Source: Pinus tabuliformis (Eukaryota > Streptophyta > Pinopsida > Pinales > Pinaceae). From it: a DNA stretch of 64,000 nucleotides. This document shows, piece after piece, positions 11,641 through 23,699 of this stretch (positions are counted from its first letter, which is position 1; the number at the start of each line of letters is the position of its first letter). The notes beneath the pieces were generated by a model, which saw only the letters and a program-made list of their open reading frames with translations, ran no database searches and had not been told where the DNA came from. The stretch covers positions 888,260,184-888,324,183 of the forward strand of contig CM062817.1 of NCBI GenBank assembly GCA_031772625.1, written 5' to 3'. Both the position numbers and the translations under genes were made by a program.

Positions 11641-12229
11641 GGCCCTTCTCTCCAATATGTCTAAGTCTTTGATGCTATAGCATGGTCTTTTCTCTAGAGA
11701 CCACTACATTTTCTCCTTCACTTTCAGGAACCACATAATTGTTGCACCCATCAATAATAGTGCTACCTTGAATCTTCTACAGAGTTCCAATCCGAACTCC
11801 CCGCATCAATACCAGTGCTTCCCGAACCATCTTGTAGGTATATTTCTCGAACACTATTTTTACACCTACAACATCCAACTTGATTACAGAAATAAGATTT
11901 CTAGCCAATGCAGGAATATGAAAAACACCCAAAAGTGTTCTAATCCTTCCACCTTGCAACTTCAACTTGACTTTTCCACGACCAGCGATTCTAGCCTCCC
12001 TGTCATCCCCTAAGAAGACATCACCACCATCATATTTATCATACTCACAGGACCACTCTCTATGGGGAGTGAAGTGAAAGGATGCATCTGATTCAATCAA
12101 TCATGCCTCATGATCTACATGTGTACTTGAAGAAGAATCCAAGTACACATCCCCACCTTCATCTGAGGTGGTTTTCACCTCTGCAGAAGGAGCATCATCA
12201 AATCCCTTTCCTTTCTGAGGAGCTTTAGA
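11641..12229 (-). pseudogene. Protease and pre-integrase region of copia element 1
   Basis: The minus-strand open stretch 12100-11777 begins near ESDASFHFTPHREW, the copia protease neighbourhood (D-S-G-A-S-x-H normally). The upstream acid triad is present only as YLDSSSSTHVDHEA with a stop. Downstream, LGVFHIPALARNLISVIKLD is the classic 'V-x-x-L-x-x-N-L-(I/L)-S' block. Confidence 0.75.
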
Positions 12230-12964
12230 TTTATAGTCCCTTTTGAAGTGCCCTTACTTTCCACATTTCCAACACACCTTTACAGGTTTTCTGGGAGATT
12301 TAGATCTCCCTCTAGATTTAGATCTCCCACTCGAGGACTTATTTTTGTTTCTGTTATGGGACCATCCTCATACAAACAAGGCATCACCATTCTAGCGCTC
12401 CATATTTTTCTGTCTCATCTCCTCCGATAATAAGGATGAGACTACTTCATCAAATTGCAAGGCAGTTGCATTGATACCTATTGCAACAACCAGACTATCC
12501 CACGAATCTGGTAGAGAACACAACAAACTGATGCACTTATCTTCATCTAAAATTTTAATATCAACGGATAATAACTTACTTACCACAGTATTAAATGCAT
12601 TCAAATGATCTGTCACTGAGTCTCCATCTTTCATCCTCAGGTTATACATCTTTTTCCATAGGAACAGTTTATTCACCAGAGACTTAGATTGGTACAAAAT
12701 CCCTAACTCATCCCACAAAGCCTTTGCTGATTCTTCCCCTGATACATTCAACAATACTGAATCTGAGACACACAATCATATTGTGCTCTTTGCCTTTCGA
12801 TCCAACTTCGCCTAGTATTCAGTTGACATTATTGTTGGTTTAGTACTTGGATCTATCGCAATCCACTAATCTTTATCCACCAACAGATCCTCCATCTTGA
12901 GTTTCCGCAACTCAAAATCCTGACCATTAAATTTCTCGATCTCTATCTTTCCACTGCTCACCAT
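12230..12964 (-). pseudogene. gag of copia element 1
   Basis: The start codon is at 12964-12962 on the minus strand (MVSSGKIEIEKFNGQDFEL). A UBN2-type capsid segment lies at 12775-12392 (ALWDELGILYQSKSLVNKL, RMKDGDSVTDHLNAFNTVVS, LLCSLPDSWDSLV). A zinc knuckle follows near 12285-12235 (VCWKCGK, stop, GHFKRDY), in which the last Cys is Tyr and one codon is a stop. Several further stops lie in the N-terminal part (for example at D-stop-WIA, about 12870). Confidence 0.8.
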
Positions 12965-13088
12965 CTTCTTTCACCACAAGAATTGATCCCACAGATCTCC
13001 CCACTGAAAAGGGTCTACCACATGCCCGATAAAAAACTCCTCAACAACAAAGGTGTCCCCTTGAAGCCAAAATAGGTCTTATTCCAAA

Positions 13089-13703
13089 TGTAGGTTTTAA
13101 ACCGTACAAGAATTACCTGCATACGAATTCTAAAAAAAAAACAGAAAATAAACAATGACGAGAGCATAAAACATAAAACAAATATACACAGATATTTTCC
13201 ACTACATCCCAAAACTGGGACTACCAGATTGATTTTTCATTATGTTCCTTTCAATATTACAATACATATATATATATATATATAGATATATATATATATA
13301 TATACATGTCGAAGCATCCATTAACCCTGGATTAGAACATATTCGTAGTTCCCTTGATCAGATCTACAAAATACCATGGACAGAAACCATCATGCCCAAA
13401 ACCATGTGCAAAGTCCATGCACAAAACCATAGGTAGGTTCGCCCACCTAATATAAGGCCCAAAAATAAAATTTCTCGGGGCGCTGCCCAAGACCCCGTGC
13501 AGGGGGACCACTGTCCCCCTGTATACCCCCTGACGAGGGGGACAACTGCCCCCCCTGTGACCCCGTGGAAGCACCCAGAGAAACGTACAAGAGGGGTTGT
13601 CACCCCCCCGTGACCCCCCGATAGTGCCCGAAGCAATGTACAAGGGGGGCTCCCTCCCCCCTTGCTTGGGGTATTCGTGGAAAGAATATAACACAACCCA
13701 ACA
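13089..13703 (-). repeat. 5' LTR of copia element 1 (615 bp)
   Basis: Direct copy of 8441-8981, 74 bp longer. The extra length is an expanded TA microsatellite (about 13266-13304) and an additional GC-rich module: the unit 'gtgacccc...acgtacaag.ggggct' occurs twice here (13556-13660) and once in the other LTR. No clear tRNA-iMet primer site follows it on the minus strand. Confidence 0.88.
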
Positions 13704-13811
13704 AGCACTACTAGGAATCATTCTTTAAGTGAACATTTATGTCACAAAACCTTGTAAGGGTGATCACCGTATGTACTTTTCGTTGAAAATATACCTTATG
13801 ATCCTAGTGCA

Positions 13812-15396
13812 TGTTGAATTTCCACGATCTTGGGTCTAGGTTAGAATCTTAAAATCTCTGATGCTACCAAACCAAGAACCTCAGCCAGAAATACTTTGCA
13901 CAGTGGAAAATATAAAGCAGTAAATCACATGTACACAAGTATACACAATTTTTAACAAAATTGTACAGTAATGTACAACCCAATCTTCATTATATTAAAT
14001 CAAATATGAATAATACAACAGTCTATGGTATATAATATACAATGACAATATTCGTTGCAACTTCTATGATGTATCTTGTCCTGCCAATCCTTTTCTTTCA
14101 TACTGCTCACTAGTTGCCCCTTAGTTCTTCAAAGGACAACACATCAAAACTCCAAGAGGGCTGCCACCTAACACTGTTGCAAGTTACTTCTGTAGCATGT
14201 ACATGGTTTGATCCAATCTTCTCTCTAAGTTTGCCTAATTCCCGAGTTCCAATCTGCCAAGCTAGCAGTCACCTTTGTCCATCAAGGTGTTGCACTTCGG
14301 CACCAATCTTCTCCCAACCTTCAACTCCTCTCTGTAACTTCAAGATAGCTCATCTAGGGCTACTTTGGGTAGCCAACACACTGCCCTCCACCAGATCAAT
14401 GGCACTCAATACTACACTGCAAGATTTGCACTGATGAAGGCTTATGATCACCTAATCATGCCTCCAAATTGGCTCCCACAGGCTGCCCAACACTCTGATC
14501 CAAATCTGACCCAAAATCACAGATCCAACACCTCAAAAACACATCTTAACTCATTGGTTGAGGTCTTCTTTGACTGTTGCAATTTTGGGTCTAGTTAGGG
14601 CACAATACATAGTCCTAACATCCCTCAAGAAATAGTTGTAACAATCCTCCTTTTACTACGAATTCCTTTCTCCAGCGAGCCTCCAACTCCACGCTACCTG
14701 TTCACTGCACCAGCTCCCTCAATTAGGCCTTACAACCCTCTTGTCTTGCTTATAACAGGCCTATGGTGGCCTCTAGGGCTTGCGACTTGCAACAACAATC
14801 CTTATCCTTGCTACGACAACCCTTGTCAAGGGTCTGTACCCTTCCTTCTACCCCAAAACAAACTTCCCTTCCTTGGCCCTCCAACTAACACTTTAGTCCT
14901 CCTGAAATAACCCAAAATAGTCCTTCAATTTACCTCGTTGTCCTTCTTCTTGGCTACGATCCAAAACATGGATATCTCTCTCCTCCAACGAGCTCTTTTC
15001 TTGTGTATGAGTGTTGCACAATGGATGACTAAATGGATTTTCCTCACATTATATTTATACGCTAAATGAAGGGATCCACAAATTGATGAACAAACATGTC
15101 TCTTGGACCAAGCCTACATGACTTGAATGTCCATAATTAATTGTCAACTTCAAACATTCATAGCTTCATTTTTAGAGCTCTGATTTGAGTGATCTTTGGA
15201 GTGTTGGAATTGGCATGCCAAGCTCTATCACCTAAAATTTTATCATACTCAAATTCTTCATGGTTTTGGCCCAAACCCTGATGGGTGAAAAACTCCACGC
15301 TTGGGTTCCAACCCCACAAGTGACCCTTGTGGCACTTTTCCCTCCAAACCCCGAACCCTAGGGCTTGGAGTACCTCCCAAGCTACAAAAATCAACA
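13812..15396 (-). repeat. 3' LTR of copia-type element 2 (1585 bp)
   Basis: The ends are inverted repeats: tgttga at 13812 and tcaaca ending at 15396. On the minus strand it follows the purine tract tctaagagggaa. A TATA box (tataaatataatg on the minus strand, plus 15046-15060) sits about 340 bp from the U3 end, as expected. No second LTR remains for confirmation. An alternative inner junction at 14620 (cttgaggga then tgttagg) was considered less likely because the TATA box would fall outside. Confidence 0.6.
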
Positions 15397-16950
15397 TTCC
15401 CTCTTAGAAAGGGAGGTACTTCCAAGACTAGGAAGTAACTCATCATCATCATCACTGCTCACAACACTCGCCCAAATCTTGGTACTCACAATCATAGAAA
15501 TCCTTGTTCTGTGAAATACACCCTTCTCGAAAGTGTCATTGTCACTGCTGGAAGCACCCTGCTTCTTCTTCTTATCTTGTAACGTCTTCCACTCTCTCCA
15601 TGATTCCTTCTTGGAAGTTGTAGCAACACCCTTCCTCCCCACTGACCATGCGCTCTTCTTGGACTGTAGAGTCTCCCTCTGAATCTACAAGCTACCTCTC
15701 GAACTCGACTCCCTCTGAGTCTCTGGAACCTTGACATTCTTCTCAGGAATGTGAACCTTCTTCTCGGGAACATGTACCTACTCCTCTAAAGCCTGCATCT
15801 GCACTTGCTTCTTTGGAACCTGTACATGCTCCTTTAAAGCCTGCACCTGCACCTGCTCCACTTCTTTCTCATGATCCATAGGCTTTCCCTACAGCCTATA
15901 TAGACCATGCTCTCTAACTCCAAGTGCGATACCAGCAGAGCTAGATTCTCTAGGCCTGAGTCTTACCTTCCCATCCTGGAACAAGAGCTCAAACCCCTTC
16001 TTCTCAATCATCGAAACAAAAATCACGTTATACCTGAGTCCTGGTACAAACAATACATCCTAGACCCCAATCACTCATCCTATCTCCATCTCGAATGGCA
16101 CAACAGTCGATCCTCAGATTTCCAATTGACTCTTGTCACCCAACATCATCTACAACTTCGAGTCCCATTTAGCTAGAGTCTCAAAAACCTCCTATGATGT
16201 TGTCATATGTTTCGTCGCACCACTGTCCATGTACCATCCATCCTCATCAATAGTACCCTGCAAGAAATGAGAGATTATGGCAAAGTCCTCCTCCTCCAGT
16301 CTCCTAGTAAGATAATCTATCTCATCAGAATTGGCAACACCGATGACCTGCTTTCCTTTCTTCTTATCATCATCTCCCTTCTTCTTCATCAAACATCTTG
16401 ACAAAAAATGACCCATCTCGTCACAATTTAAACACTTGACGTTAATCAAGTCCATTTTTTCTTACCCTTCATTCGTGATGCAAGTGTCACGTCATCATCA
16501 AAAGTATTCTTCTTTGGATGAAGATCCTCATCTCACAACTCTTCTTGAATGAAGTCATCCCACAACCTATTCCAGTCTGGAAAATTATCTCTAGTAATGA
16601 TTCCTTTGATGAAGGGCTTCGATTCCTCGGTGAACCCTTTCAAGGAAATCCTCACCATATCCCCATCTGAAATAGTCACACCGACAGTAGCAAGCTCATC
16701 TTTGACCTAAGGCAATCTCGTCAAATACGAAATCACTCCTTCACCCTTTATCATCTTGGTGGACTTCAACTTATCCTCCAATACCAATACTTGGTTCTCA
16801 TTCTTATTTTGGAACAAATTCTAAAGAGCCATCCACAACTCATGTGTAGTTTTCTTCCTGGACAAATGACGTATTAGGGCATCCTTCACACCATCAAGGA
16901 TGATCAATCTCACACTCATACAATTCCACATATTCTTATTTTCTTCCTTT
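15397..16950 (-). pseudogene. gag-protease remnant of copia-type element 2
   Basis: On the minus strand: gag (MWNCMSVRLIILDGVKDALI, RKKTTHELWMAL, then VISYLTRL and SLKGFTEESKPFIKGI), a zinc knuckle VKCLNCDEMGHFLSRCLMKK (C-x2-C-x4-H-x4-C intact, about 16440-16385), and a protease start WYMDSGATKHMTT (about 16235-16195) with the D-S-G-A-T triad kept. After this the frame decays into a Cys/Gly/Ala-rich low-complexity stretch (15700-15900) and an Asp-rich tract (SSDDDDELLPS, about 15440). RT and integrase are absent between protease and LTR. Confidence 0.7.
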
Positions 16951-17099
16951 CTTTGAAATTTTATAAGTAAGAAGGATGGAGGTCCCTCCGTGGATAGCTC
17001 AATTCTATGCATCGGTTGATTTTTGAAAAACATAGGCTTTCCTCACGAGAGCCTTTACATCGGGAGGAAATTCCAAAATGCTAGGGATATGATGATTCA

Positions 17100-17285
17100 G
17101 TGACACAACACCTTGTCACATTTCTTGAATTTAGCAATAAGAATGACCTTAATCATGAAGAAGTTATGGTGAAAATCTTTTCACTAGGTTTGAAAGGATA
17201 TGCAAAAATTTGGTTCGAGAAGTTGGGACAAAAAAAATTCTATCCTTTCACAAAATTTCTCATAGCGTTTTATGCACATTAGGAT
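17100..17285 (+). pseudogene. gag-like segment, copy B
   Basis: Open 60-codon stretch MTQHLVTFLEFSNKNDLNHE ... GYAKIWFEKLGQKKFYPFTK ... FYAH with the plant retrotransposon gag core, including the Trp-Phe pair that copy A has lost to a stop. A stop ends it and the following DYGRRGP... is out of frame. Confidence 0.6.
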
Positions 17286-18118
17286 TATGGCAGAAGGGGT
17301 CCCCATAATTCAAGGAATTAACAAATTGTATTCTGCTAATAATTTTGTTGAAGAATGTCCTGGTCCTTCTCTTGGAGATGATGAATCTGCCCTTGAAGAA
17401 TAAACTTGCAGTCCAAATGATGAAAAGAATGTTGGCAGGGATGTAAGTGAAGATACAAGAGTTCCCAACTTATAATCTAAAAGGGAAAAGGTAGTGGTTG
17501 AAAGTGATATAATCAATTCAAATGACAATATTTCAGACCCTTTGTCTAAATACTTTGAAGCAACTAACAATATTGAGCATGGAAACATAGATTTAGAGGG
17601 ATATATTAGAAACAACCCCTTATAAGTGGATACACCAACCCCCTAGAAAATATGAAAAGTGCGAATGGAGAGGATCTGCAGGACATGTGTATAGAGTTAA
17701 ATGGTATAATTCTAAAATCATTGATGACAAAGTAGTAGATGATTTTGTCACTTAAGACATCTCAGATATGAGAAAGGAACAATCTTTAGATTGTAATCCC
17801 ATAATTGAACATGACAAGTTAGAAACTAGAATAAAAGCTAACATTTTCAATTCTATTCATGAAGACAAGGGGAACTATTGTAAAGCATATTTAAAATCCA
17901 TGGAAGATACATTTTCCATCCCATAATTGAAGGAGCACCACTCCATGATTTCGAGTCCAACTACATCAATTCATTAATATGATAGAAATGCAAGAGTTCA
18001 CCAATAACAAGTTTGATGGATTAAGGGAAAATTTTCCAAACAACAAGATTCCCAGAGGCATTGTTTCTTTTGAGAAATTGTTGATGCATAACAACATGTT
18101 GAGTGTCAAGTTTTAAGA

Positions 18119-18600
18119 ATGGCATCCATGGGTCATGGAACATCATATTTGTTTAGAGCTGATTGGTTTCCATATTATTCATTTACATACATGACTGAGA
18201 AAAGTAGGGAGAGGCAACAATATTCTTGTGGGTTTCATTTGACACCACATTTGGAGCCCCCATTGATCATGGATTTTATGAGTAACACTGATGAGTTGTA
18301 CCATTATCATGACTATATCCTCCCCATACACCATTGGAACAATGAAGCTTGCAATAACACAAGTAAGAATTGGTAGTACACTAGTCCTTCTTCATTTGAT
18401 TTTGATCCTACCTTATATTTTCCTCAAAAGATGAAGGAATTTCTAGAATATCTCTTCTCAATATTTGGTATTTCATTATTTTTGTTTTTTACCAAAAAAC
18501 TAAAGGTAAACTCTAAAATGTGTTTGAATTTATCAACTGGTTACATTGGATTTATGATTTTACTTAACATGTTATTTTTCCTATGTTAAAGTAGGGTGAG
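18119..18600 (+). pseudogene. Conserved post-gag segment, copy B
   Basis: Reads MASMGHGTSYLFRADWFPYY, then LEPPLIMDFMSNTDELYH and, after a stop, DPTLYFPQKMKEFLEYLFSI. It is the counterpart of 7451-7880 in copy A. Function unknown; the similarity of the two copies at amino-acid level is the only evidence that it was coding. Confidence 0.4.
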
Positions 18601-19199
18601 ATGAATAAGCTCTCTAGCATGAACATTAGATCATACTTGTGTGGTTTGAGTCATTGATGTGATTGCATTTATGCATTACATATAGATAGTTGTTTTCATT
18701 TGCTTGTTTGTTTTCCTAGAATTCGATACGTGTTTTCCATGTCATGGATGCAGGTTTTGGAGTGATGGAACATTTAGATATTTTAAGGTTCTCAAGTGCC
18801 CCCAAGAAGAGAAATTGTCTCATAGTTGGGGCCAGATGTTACCCCTCTTTCCGCAAGGGTACTCCAAAAAATTTTCTTCGTGTCATATAAGCCTAAAGGA
18901 TGTGCCTTATGGATTTATAAATCCATGTGGGTGTTGTGTTCATTTATGAAACTGACTCTCAAATCCCTCCTAGTGTGGACGGCCATGCCTACCCTTGGTT
19001 CTATTTTATTCATTGTCTGTATAGCTTTGTGGCACTGCTAACTTCACCTTATTAGCCAGTAACTCCTTGCCTTGATGGGTATTCTCATGCCCTTGGATGT
19101 TAGCGCAGTTTCATAGATTAGGCACTACTAGGACTCATGTTTTGAGGGATCACTTGCATCATAAAGCCTTGTAAGGTTACCACCATATGTACTTTTCCC

Positions 19200-21317
19200 T
19201 GACGATATCCTTTTTGATCTTGGTCCACCCCATTACTTCACACGTTCCTTGTTTCTCTTATGTATTTTGCACTCCCCTTTGGCCTTGGATCTGCATCATG
19301 ATAGTCTCATAGGTCCCAATGCATTTGCATCTCCCGAGGAATCATGATATGTCTTGTGAGGCAAAGAGGGTGTCCATTTGATTCTCCATGCCAACATGAA
19401 CCACTTGTATTTCAAAGCAGTCATAATGCCTTCGTAGATATCTAGTTACAATAGTGCACCCTCTTTTTGAATCAAGAGGGCTTTCCATGTGGCATCTAAG
19501 TAAGTAATTTTTGAAGACCAATGATGAGGCGAAAAAAGAAGCAAAGTCAAGCAAGTATCATCTCCATTCCAAATCAGCGCAATGCTCAAGGTAGATAGAG
19601 CGATCACAGAACTTCCAAGCACTTATTACCACACATAGGGCAAGACGTCATCTTCTCCTTGGTCGTTGGATGAAGTTTAAGGGAAGATCAATGCAAATAC
19701 TTAAACGTTGAAGTCTTGTGATGTAAGTTGAAGTGCCCAAGGGCTATAAGGTCAATATTTCAACTCAAATTCACATAAGAAGAGGTCAAAGCACTCCAAA
19801 TCAGTCTAGCCACTAGAATTCCAAGGAAATAAATGGAGGTTGATCCCTCCAAGTAAACAAAAGAAGCCTTCCTAAGTGAGCGTTGGAAAAATAATGAAGA
19901 AACTAGGCCCCAAGGGCTAAATCAAGCAAAGCAAAGTTAAATCAAATGTCAAATTGAATAATTTTCTCTCGAGAAATGGTAGCCATGGCAATTATTGGAC
20001 CAAAGGAGGAGGTCTAGCCTCCTCAGAGGTGAATTAAGCAAGTAAAGTAAAACACTTTAATTATTATGGAAGTAGTTAAGCCCCCAAGGGATAATTCAAA
20101 CCTTATCAAGCCAAAATTAATTCAAATTTCAAGTGTTCTTCAACAAGTAATGTAGTTGGTGGTGGTTTTTTACCATAAGATAAATATTGATCCATCATTC
20201 AAGGAAAATAACCAAAGTCAGCACATCATTCAAGGTTCTAATAATTCCTAAAAAGTTTCCAAGCCAAATCAAGATAGAATCTAAGGGAATGTTGCATCAT
20301 CAAGGCAAATTTATTGCTTTTATGTTTGACATCAATTTATTTATTAAGGATTTTATGTCCAAATTTTTGACTTGAGAAGTCATTCCCATGCGTCATGGAA
20401 ATTATTTGACTTATAGTATAGGCACACACCTTCATTTAATACATATCTTGAAGGATAATAAGCATTATTTAAGTTATTTTTTAAGGATTCATCCACCTTT
20501 ATCCTAGCCGAGCCTTCTACATGGTCAAATAAAGTTGTTGGAGTACCAAATGACGTAGAAAAATTCAAAAAACATTTCCATGCAATCACAAGTGGAATGT
20601 TTTGTCATCTAGGGTAAAAACGACCCCTCTTGGCCACATTGATGTAGCATTTTTGCCCGTATTGGGGTTTTACTAAATGTATTTTGGAAAAAAATAAGTT
20701 TGAACTAAACCTTTTACCATTTTATGGATGGAAAGTCACTTATTTTGTGGCAGACCAAGGAGCAATTTCAAGAGCCTTAATTATTAATTAAGGTCCTCCT
20801 TGGAAAATGGTTGTGAATTTTTTAAGATTTACCAAAATTTGAAAATTTTCATGAGACAAAAGGGTTTACATGTAAATTTTATTCTCTTACTTGCTTGATC
20901 TAAAATATTCAAAGGCAATTTGTGGAGCATCTTAGAGTTACCACAAGGATAAAGAAATTGATTCACAAAGGCTTGACAGAGGAAGGTCTACGATTATCTC
21001 ACACCATTCTCTTAATTCATAAAAGGTATTGTTGTTATCTTTTGGGATATGTTTAGCATTCCCCTTGAGAGTAAGTAACCTTATCTTGTATAATTGTTGA
21101 TTTCACGGTTGGAGGATTCGTTCCATAAGAAGCCCTCCTAGTAGAATTTTTGTTCCATTTCTTATCAATTATAGGGTCGTATCTTTGGTGTTCCACCTAG
21201 TATCAAGACCTCAAGCATTGTGATACCAAATCTAAGAGTGGACATAATTCCCTATCCTTGACTCTTGTGGAAAAGGGATCATACCCTATTTCCAACGATT
21301 TATAATCAAAACTCTTT
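19200..21317 (+). other. Unique non-coding part of copy B
   Basis: No recognisable protein domain. Several stretches are rich in aagtcaa/gggctaa-like phrases. At about 21196-21215 (tagtatcaagacctcaagc) there is a weak resemblance to an iMet primer site, and a purine run gtggaaaaggga lies at 21278. These may be traces of another LTR element, but I cannot delimit it. Confidence 0.4.
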
Positions 21318-21318
21318 G

Positions 21319-21366
<48 letters not shown>
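21318..21366. repeat. (AT)n microsatellite
   Basis: About 48 bp of uninterrupted AT dinucleotides just left of the 3' LTR homology. Confidence 0.95.
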
Positions 21367-21370
<4 letters not shown>

Positions 21371-21389
21371 TTTGTAAATTTATATTTAT

Positions 21390-23591
21390 AATTAAATATT
21401 AAAAAAACCTTCAAAAATTATATATTCCAATAAATCCAAAATTTTAATACAAGAAAATATAAAAACACATTTCAATAATGAATTTCTTCACTAGTAGTGG
21501 TTTAATTCACCTTAATTTATTATCTTCATTGGATAGTCCATAATAAATTTATATTTTGGGAGGCCCCAAAAGGCCTTAGGCTATACTACCCCCTTTTTTT
21601 TGCCTTATATTGGGTTAGAAGGGTTCATTTATAAGAACCTTACTAGGTTGACCTTTCAAGACCTTTACTATGAGGAGGTAATTTTGTTAGCTGGAGATAG
21701 ATTGATAGCGGATAGGGTAAGCCCTTCCTCCCTTGCCACCATCCCTAAGTTCTCGACGTCCTTAACTGCAGGAAAGCCCTTACATTTCTCCTACTAAGCA
21801 TGGGCACCTTCCTTCTATTTGCGTGCACCCATCGCACAAAAAATTCTTGCAGTTTATGTGGTCGTGCACTACACATTCCTAGCATAAGCTAGGTATACAT
21901 GTACTACAGATAGATACCTTACCAATACCAACAACCCTTAGAACCCTAACACTTCGCCCCATTCCACCATGACGGTAGGCAAGATTGCATCGACCCTAAT
22001 CAAGTCCAATCCCCTCAAAACCACAAGTACGGAAAGGCCAAATGCCCCTGCGAAAGGTCCCATAAGAGTAGGAAAAGCTGCGTCAGGAGAAAGAAGGATA
22101 GGAAGCATGCCAATAAGAAGGAAAAATGAGTTCATAGGTCAAGATCAAGATGGACTGGCTCCACACCTAATGGATGTTGTGTTGCGAAATCCACGCCTAA
22201 CGACACAGAGTGGATTTCAACCATGATGTGGTTACGTGCGACTATATGTACCATATAATAATTTAGTTAATAACTACTACGAGTAAGGACAAAAGAAAAG
22301 TCTTTCTACATATGCATTGTCCTAAGTAACGATTTTTATCAGCTTTAGTGAATAAAACATCTCTCATAGGAGCTGGAGTAGGCAAGTGAAATCGACGTAA
22401 GGTAAGAATAATGACATCTATGACAGGAAGATATGGCAAAGGATGCCTACAAGCGTCTTGAGCCTGACAGAAGAGCTCTACTCTGGAGCTGCACCACCAT
22501 CATCATCATTAGAAATAGGAAAATCGCACCAGAAGGGATTGAAACAAGCTGTTACCTTACGAACATATCGATGTTACCCAAGTTTGTGCCAGTCAAAGGT
22601 AAAAGGTATCAATAGGCGAGCATAAAGATCAAAGATAGAAGGCGGGTAGGTTTTGGCTTTCGGTGAACTGCAGGTGTGATGGTAACTGTGGACTTTCATT
22701 GTTCTAACATTATTTTCAAGTGTTATTACAGGTTCTCGAAATTATTTGCAGCATTTGGAGCCAGTTAGAGGCAAACCCTTGCCTTGGGATATTGAAACTC
22801 AAGCATAATCATCTTGTATCATGTATAATTGATTTAAAGGGGTTTTCATTTGATTATTCATTTCTTTTAGATCATACATTAGTCGTTCAAAGTAATTTGC
22901 AGGTCTAAACACTCGTTTGGATTAAGTCAATTTTCAACCCTCATGGTTGAGGGCCATTTTCTGAGTAGTTAACTTGTATATTGAATATATTTTCAACTAA
23001 TTATCAAAATTTGGTGCTCTTATGCCCATTGGAAAGGATTTTCCTTGTAATAACATTTCCAACCAAGTTATTTGAGTTTCAGGTCCACCATGAGCTAGTT
23101 TCGGGCCCCTAAAGTGGCCTTTTGTTTGTTGTCTTGGTGAAATCTTCAAAATTGCAAAAATTATGGGTTTGAAAAAAACATATATCTCCTTCTTACATCC
23201 ACATAAATCACGTGTAATAATTCCAAATCATTTCCTATTGCGGTAAAAAGTGTCAATACTCAATTTGTGGTACTTTCCAAGGTTATTTCATTGATATATT
23301 GAGCATTTTCTTTGTTGGTTTGCAATGTAGTTATGTTGTTACATATTTTATGAGACAATTTTTTTTAATTAAATTAACTCCTACCTCTTCCATATATGTG
23401 TACTTAGGCATTGGTCTACTTTAACTTTTGGTTGACTTTGTGTTTATAGGGATACCACCCTTGGTGTTCCTTGGGATTTAGCATAAAACAAGAGGAATAC
23501 ACTGAGGCGAAAGTGGATGTGTTCCTAATAGTGTTTTCCTTTTAGCAAGCTTGGTTGAAACTTTTCAACCCTGTTAATTTTAGCGATAACA
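21390..23591 (+). repeat. 3' LTR of Athila/Tat-like element with insertion
   Basis: Homologous to 4751-5835: 21390-21615 matches 4751-4937 and 22698-23591 matches about 4945-5835. It ends in the canonical gataaca. The left boundary is approximate because both copies are degraded there. Confidence 0.65.
21616..22697. other. 1.1-kb foreign block inside the 3' LTR, origin unknown
   Basis: Absent from the 5' LTR at the equivalent point (near 4938). It has higher GC and a different texture from its flanks, no LTR ends or terminal inverted repeats, and short open frames in several phases (21969-22226; 22433-22625). A possible 4-bp repeat 'attg' flanks it. The style resembles plant organellar, in particular mitochondrial, spacer DNA. 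That is a guess from composition; I cannot identify a gene in it. Confidence 0.35.
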
Positions 23592-23699
23592 TGACCAATT
23601 ATCTATAAGGTTGTTATTATGTATTCTAGTGGCGTCAACCTTCATATGAGTTTAAGCTTTGGTGGGCTAATTACTCCTTAGGGGAGCTTAGTCCTTCGA

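Larger units (their letters stand above)
8441..13703 (-). mobile_element. Ty1/copia element 1, full length, decayed
   Basis: Complete minus-strand copia element between two direct LTRs (8441-8981 and 13089-13703), with gag, protease, integrase, RT and RNase H in copia order. Flanks are ggcac (8436-8440) and agcac (13704-13708), a 5-bp TSD with one change. Copy B at 19111-19135 preserves the empty site (gattaggcactactagga), which confirms the boundaries. The family resembles the Tork/Tnt1-type lineage (gag start with the K-F-NG block, UBN2-like gag). Several stops make it inactive. Confidence 0.92.
13812..16950 (-). mobile_element. Copia-type element 2, minus strand, 5' truncated
   Basis: It has a 3' LTR (13812-15396), a polypurine tract and a short internal region with gag and protease, but no RT or integrase and no 5' LTR. 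It entered copy A of the Athila-like element at 13811. Its gag is cut at about 16950, exactly where copy B of the Athila-like internal region begins. One deletion could explain the loss of both sequences' 5' ends. Confidence 0.7.
16951..21390 (+). mobile_element. Internal region, copy B, of the Athila/Tat-like element
   Basis: Starts abruptly at a position equivalent to about 6285 of copy A; its own LTR, primer site and leader are missing. It is homologous to copy A through 19200 and continues alone to the 3' LTR. It preserves the empty site of copia element 1. Confidence 0.7.

Noticed and set aside
13332..13721. Long minus-strand open frames (129 and 114 codons) rich in Gly/Pro
   Set aside because: They come from the GC-rich block of a copia LTR read in several phases; not conserved coding.
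14612..14635. LTR end with polypurine tract (cttgaggga then tgttagg on minus) for copia-type element 2
   Set aside because: Looks convincing locally, but the TATA box at 15046-15060 and matching inverted ends TGTTGA/TCAACA support a longer LTR 13812-15396.
20590..21220. Separate solo LTR inside copy B
   Set aside because: A weak primer-site resemblance (tagtatcaagacc) is present, but no ends, TSD or second copy could be found.
21969..22625. Small genes in the foreign block of the 3' LTR
   Set aside because: Three overlapping short frames in different phases, no recognisable family or start context.
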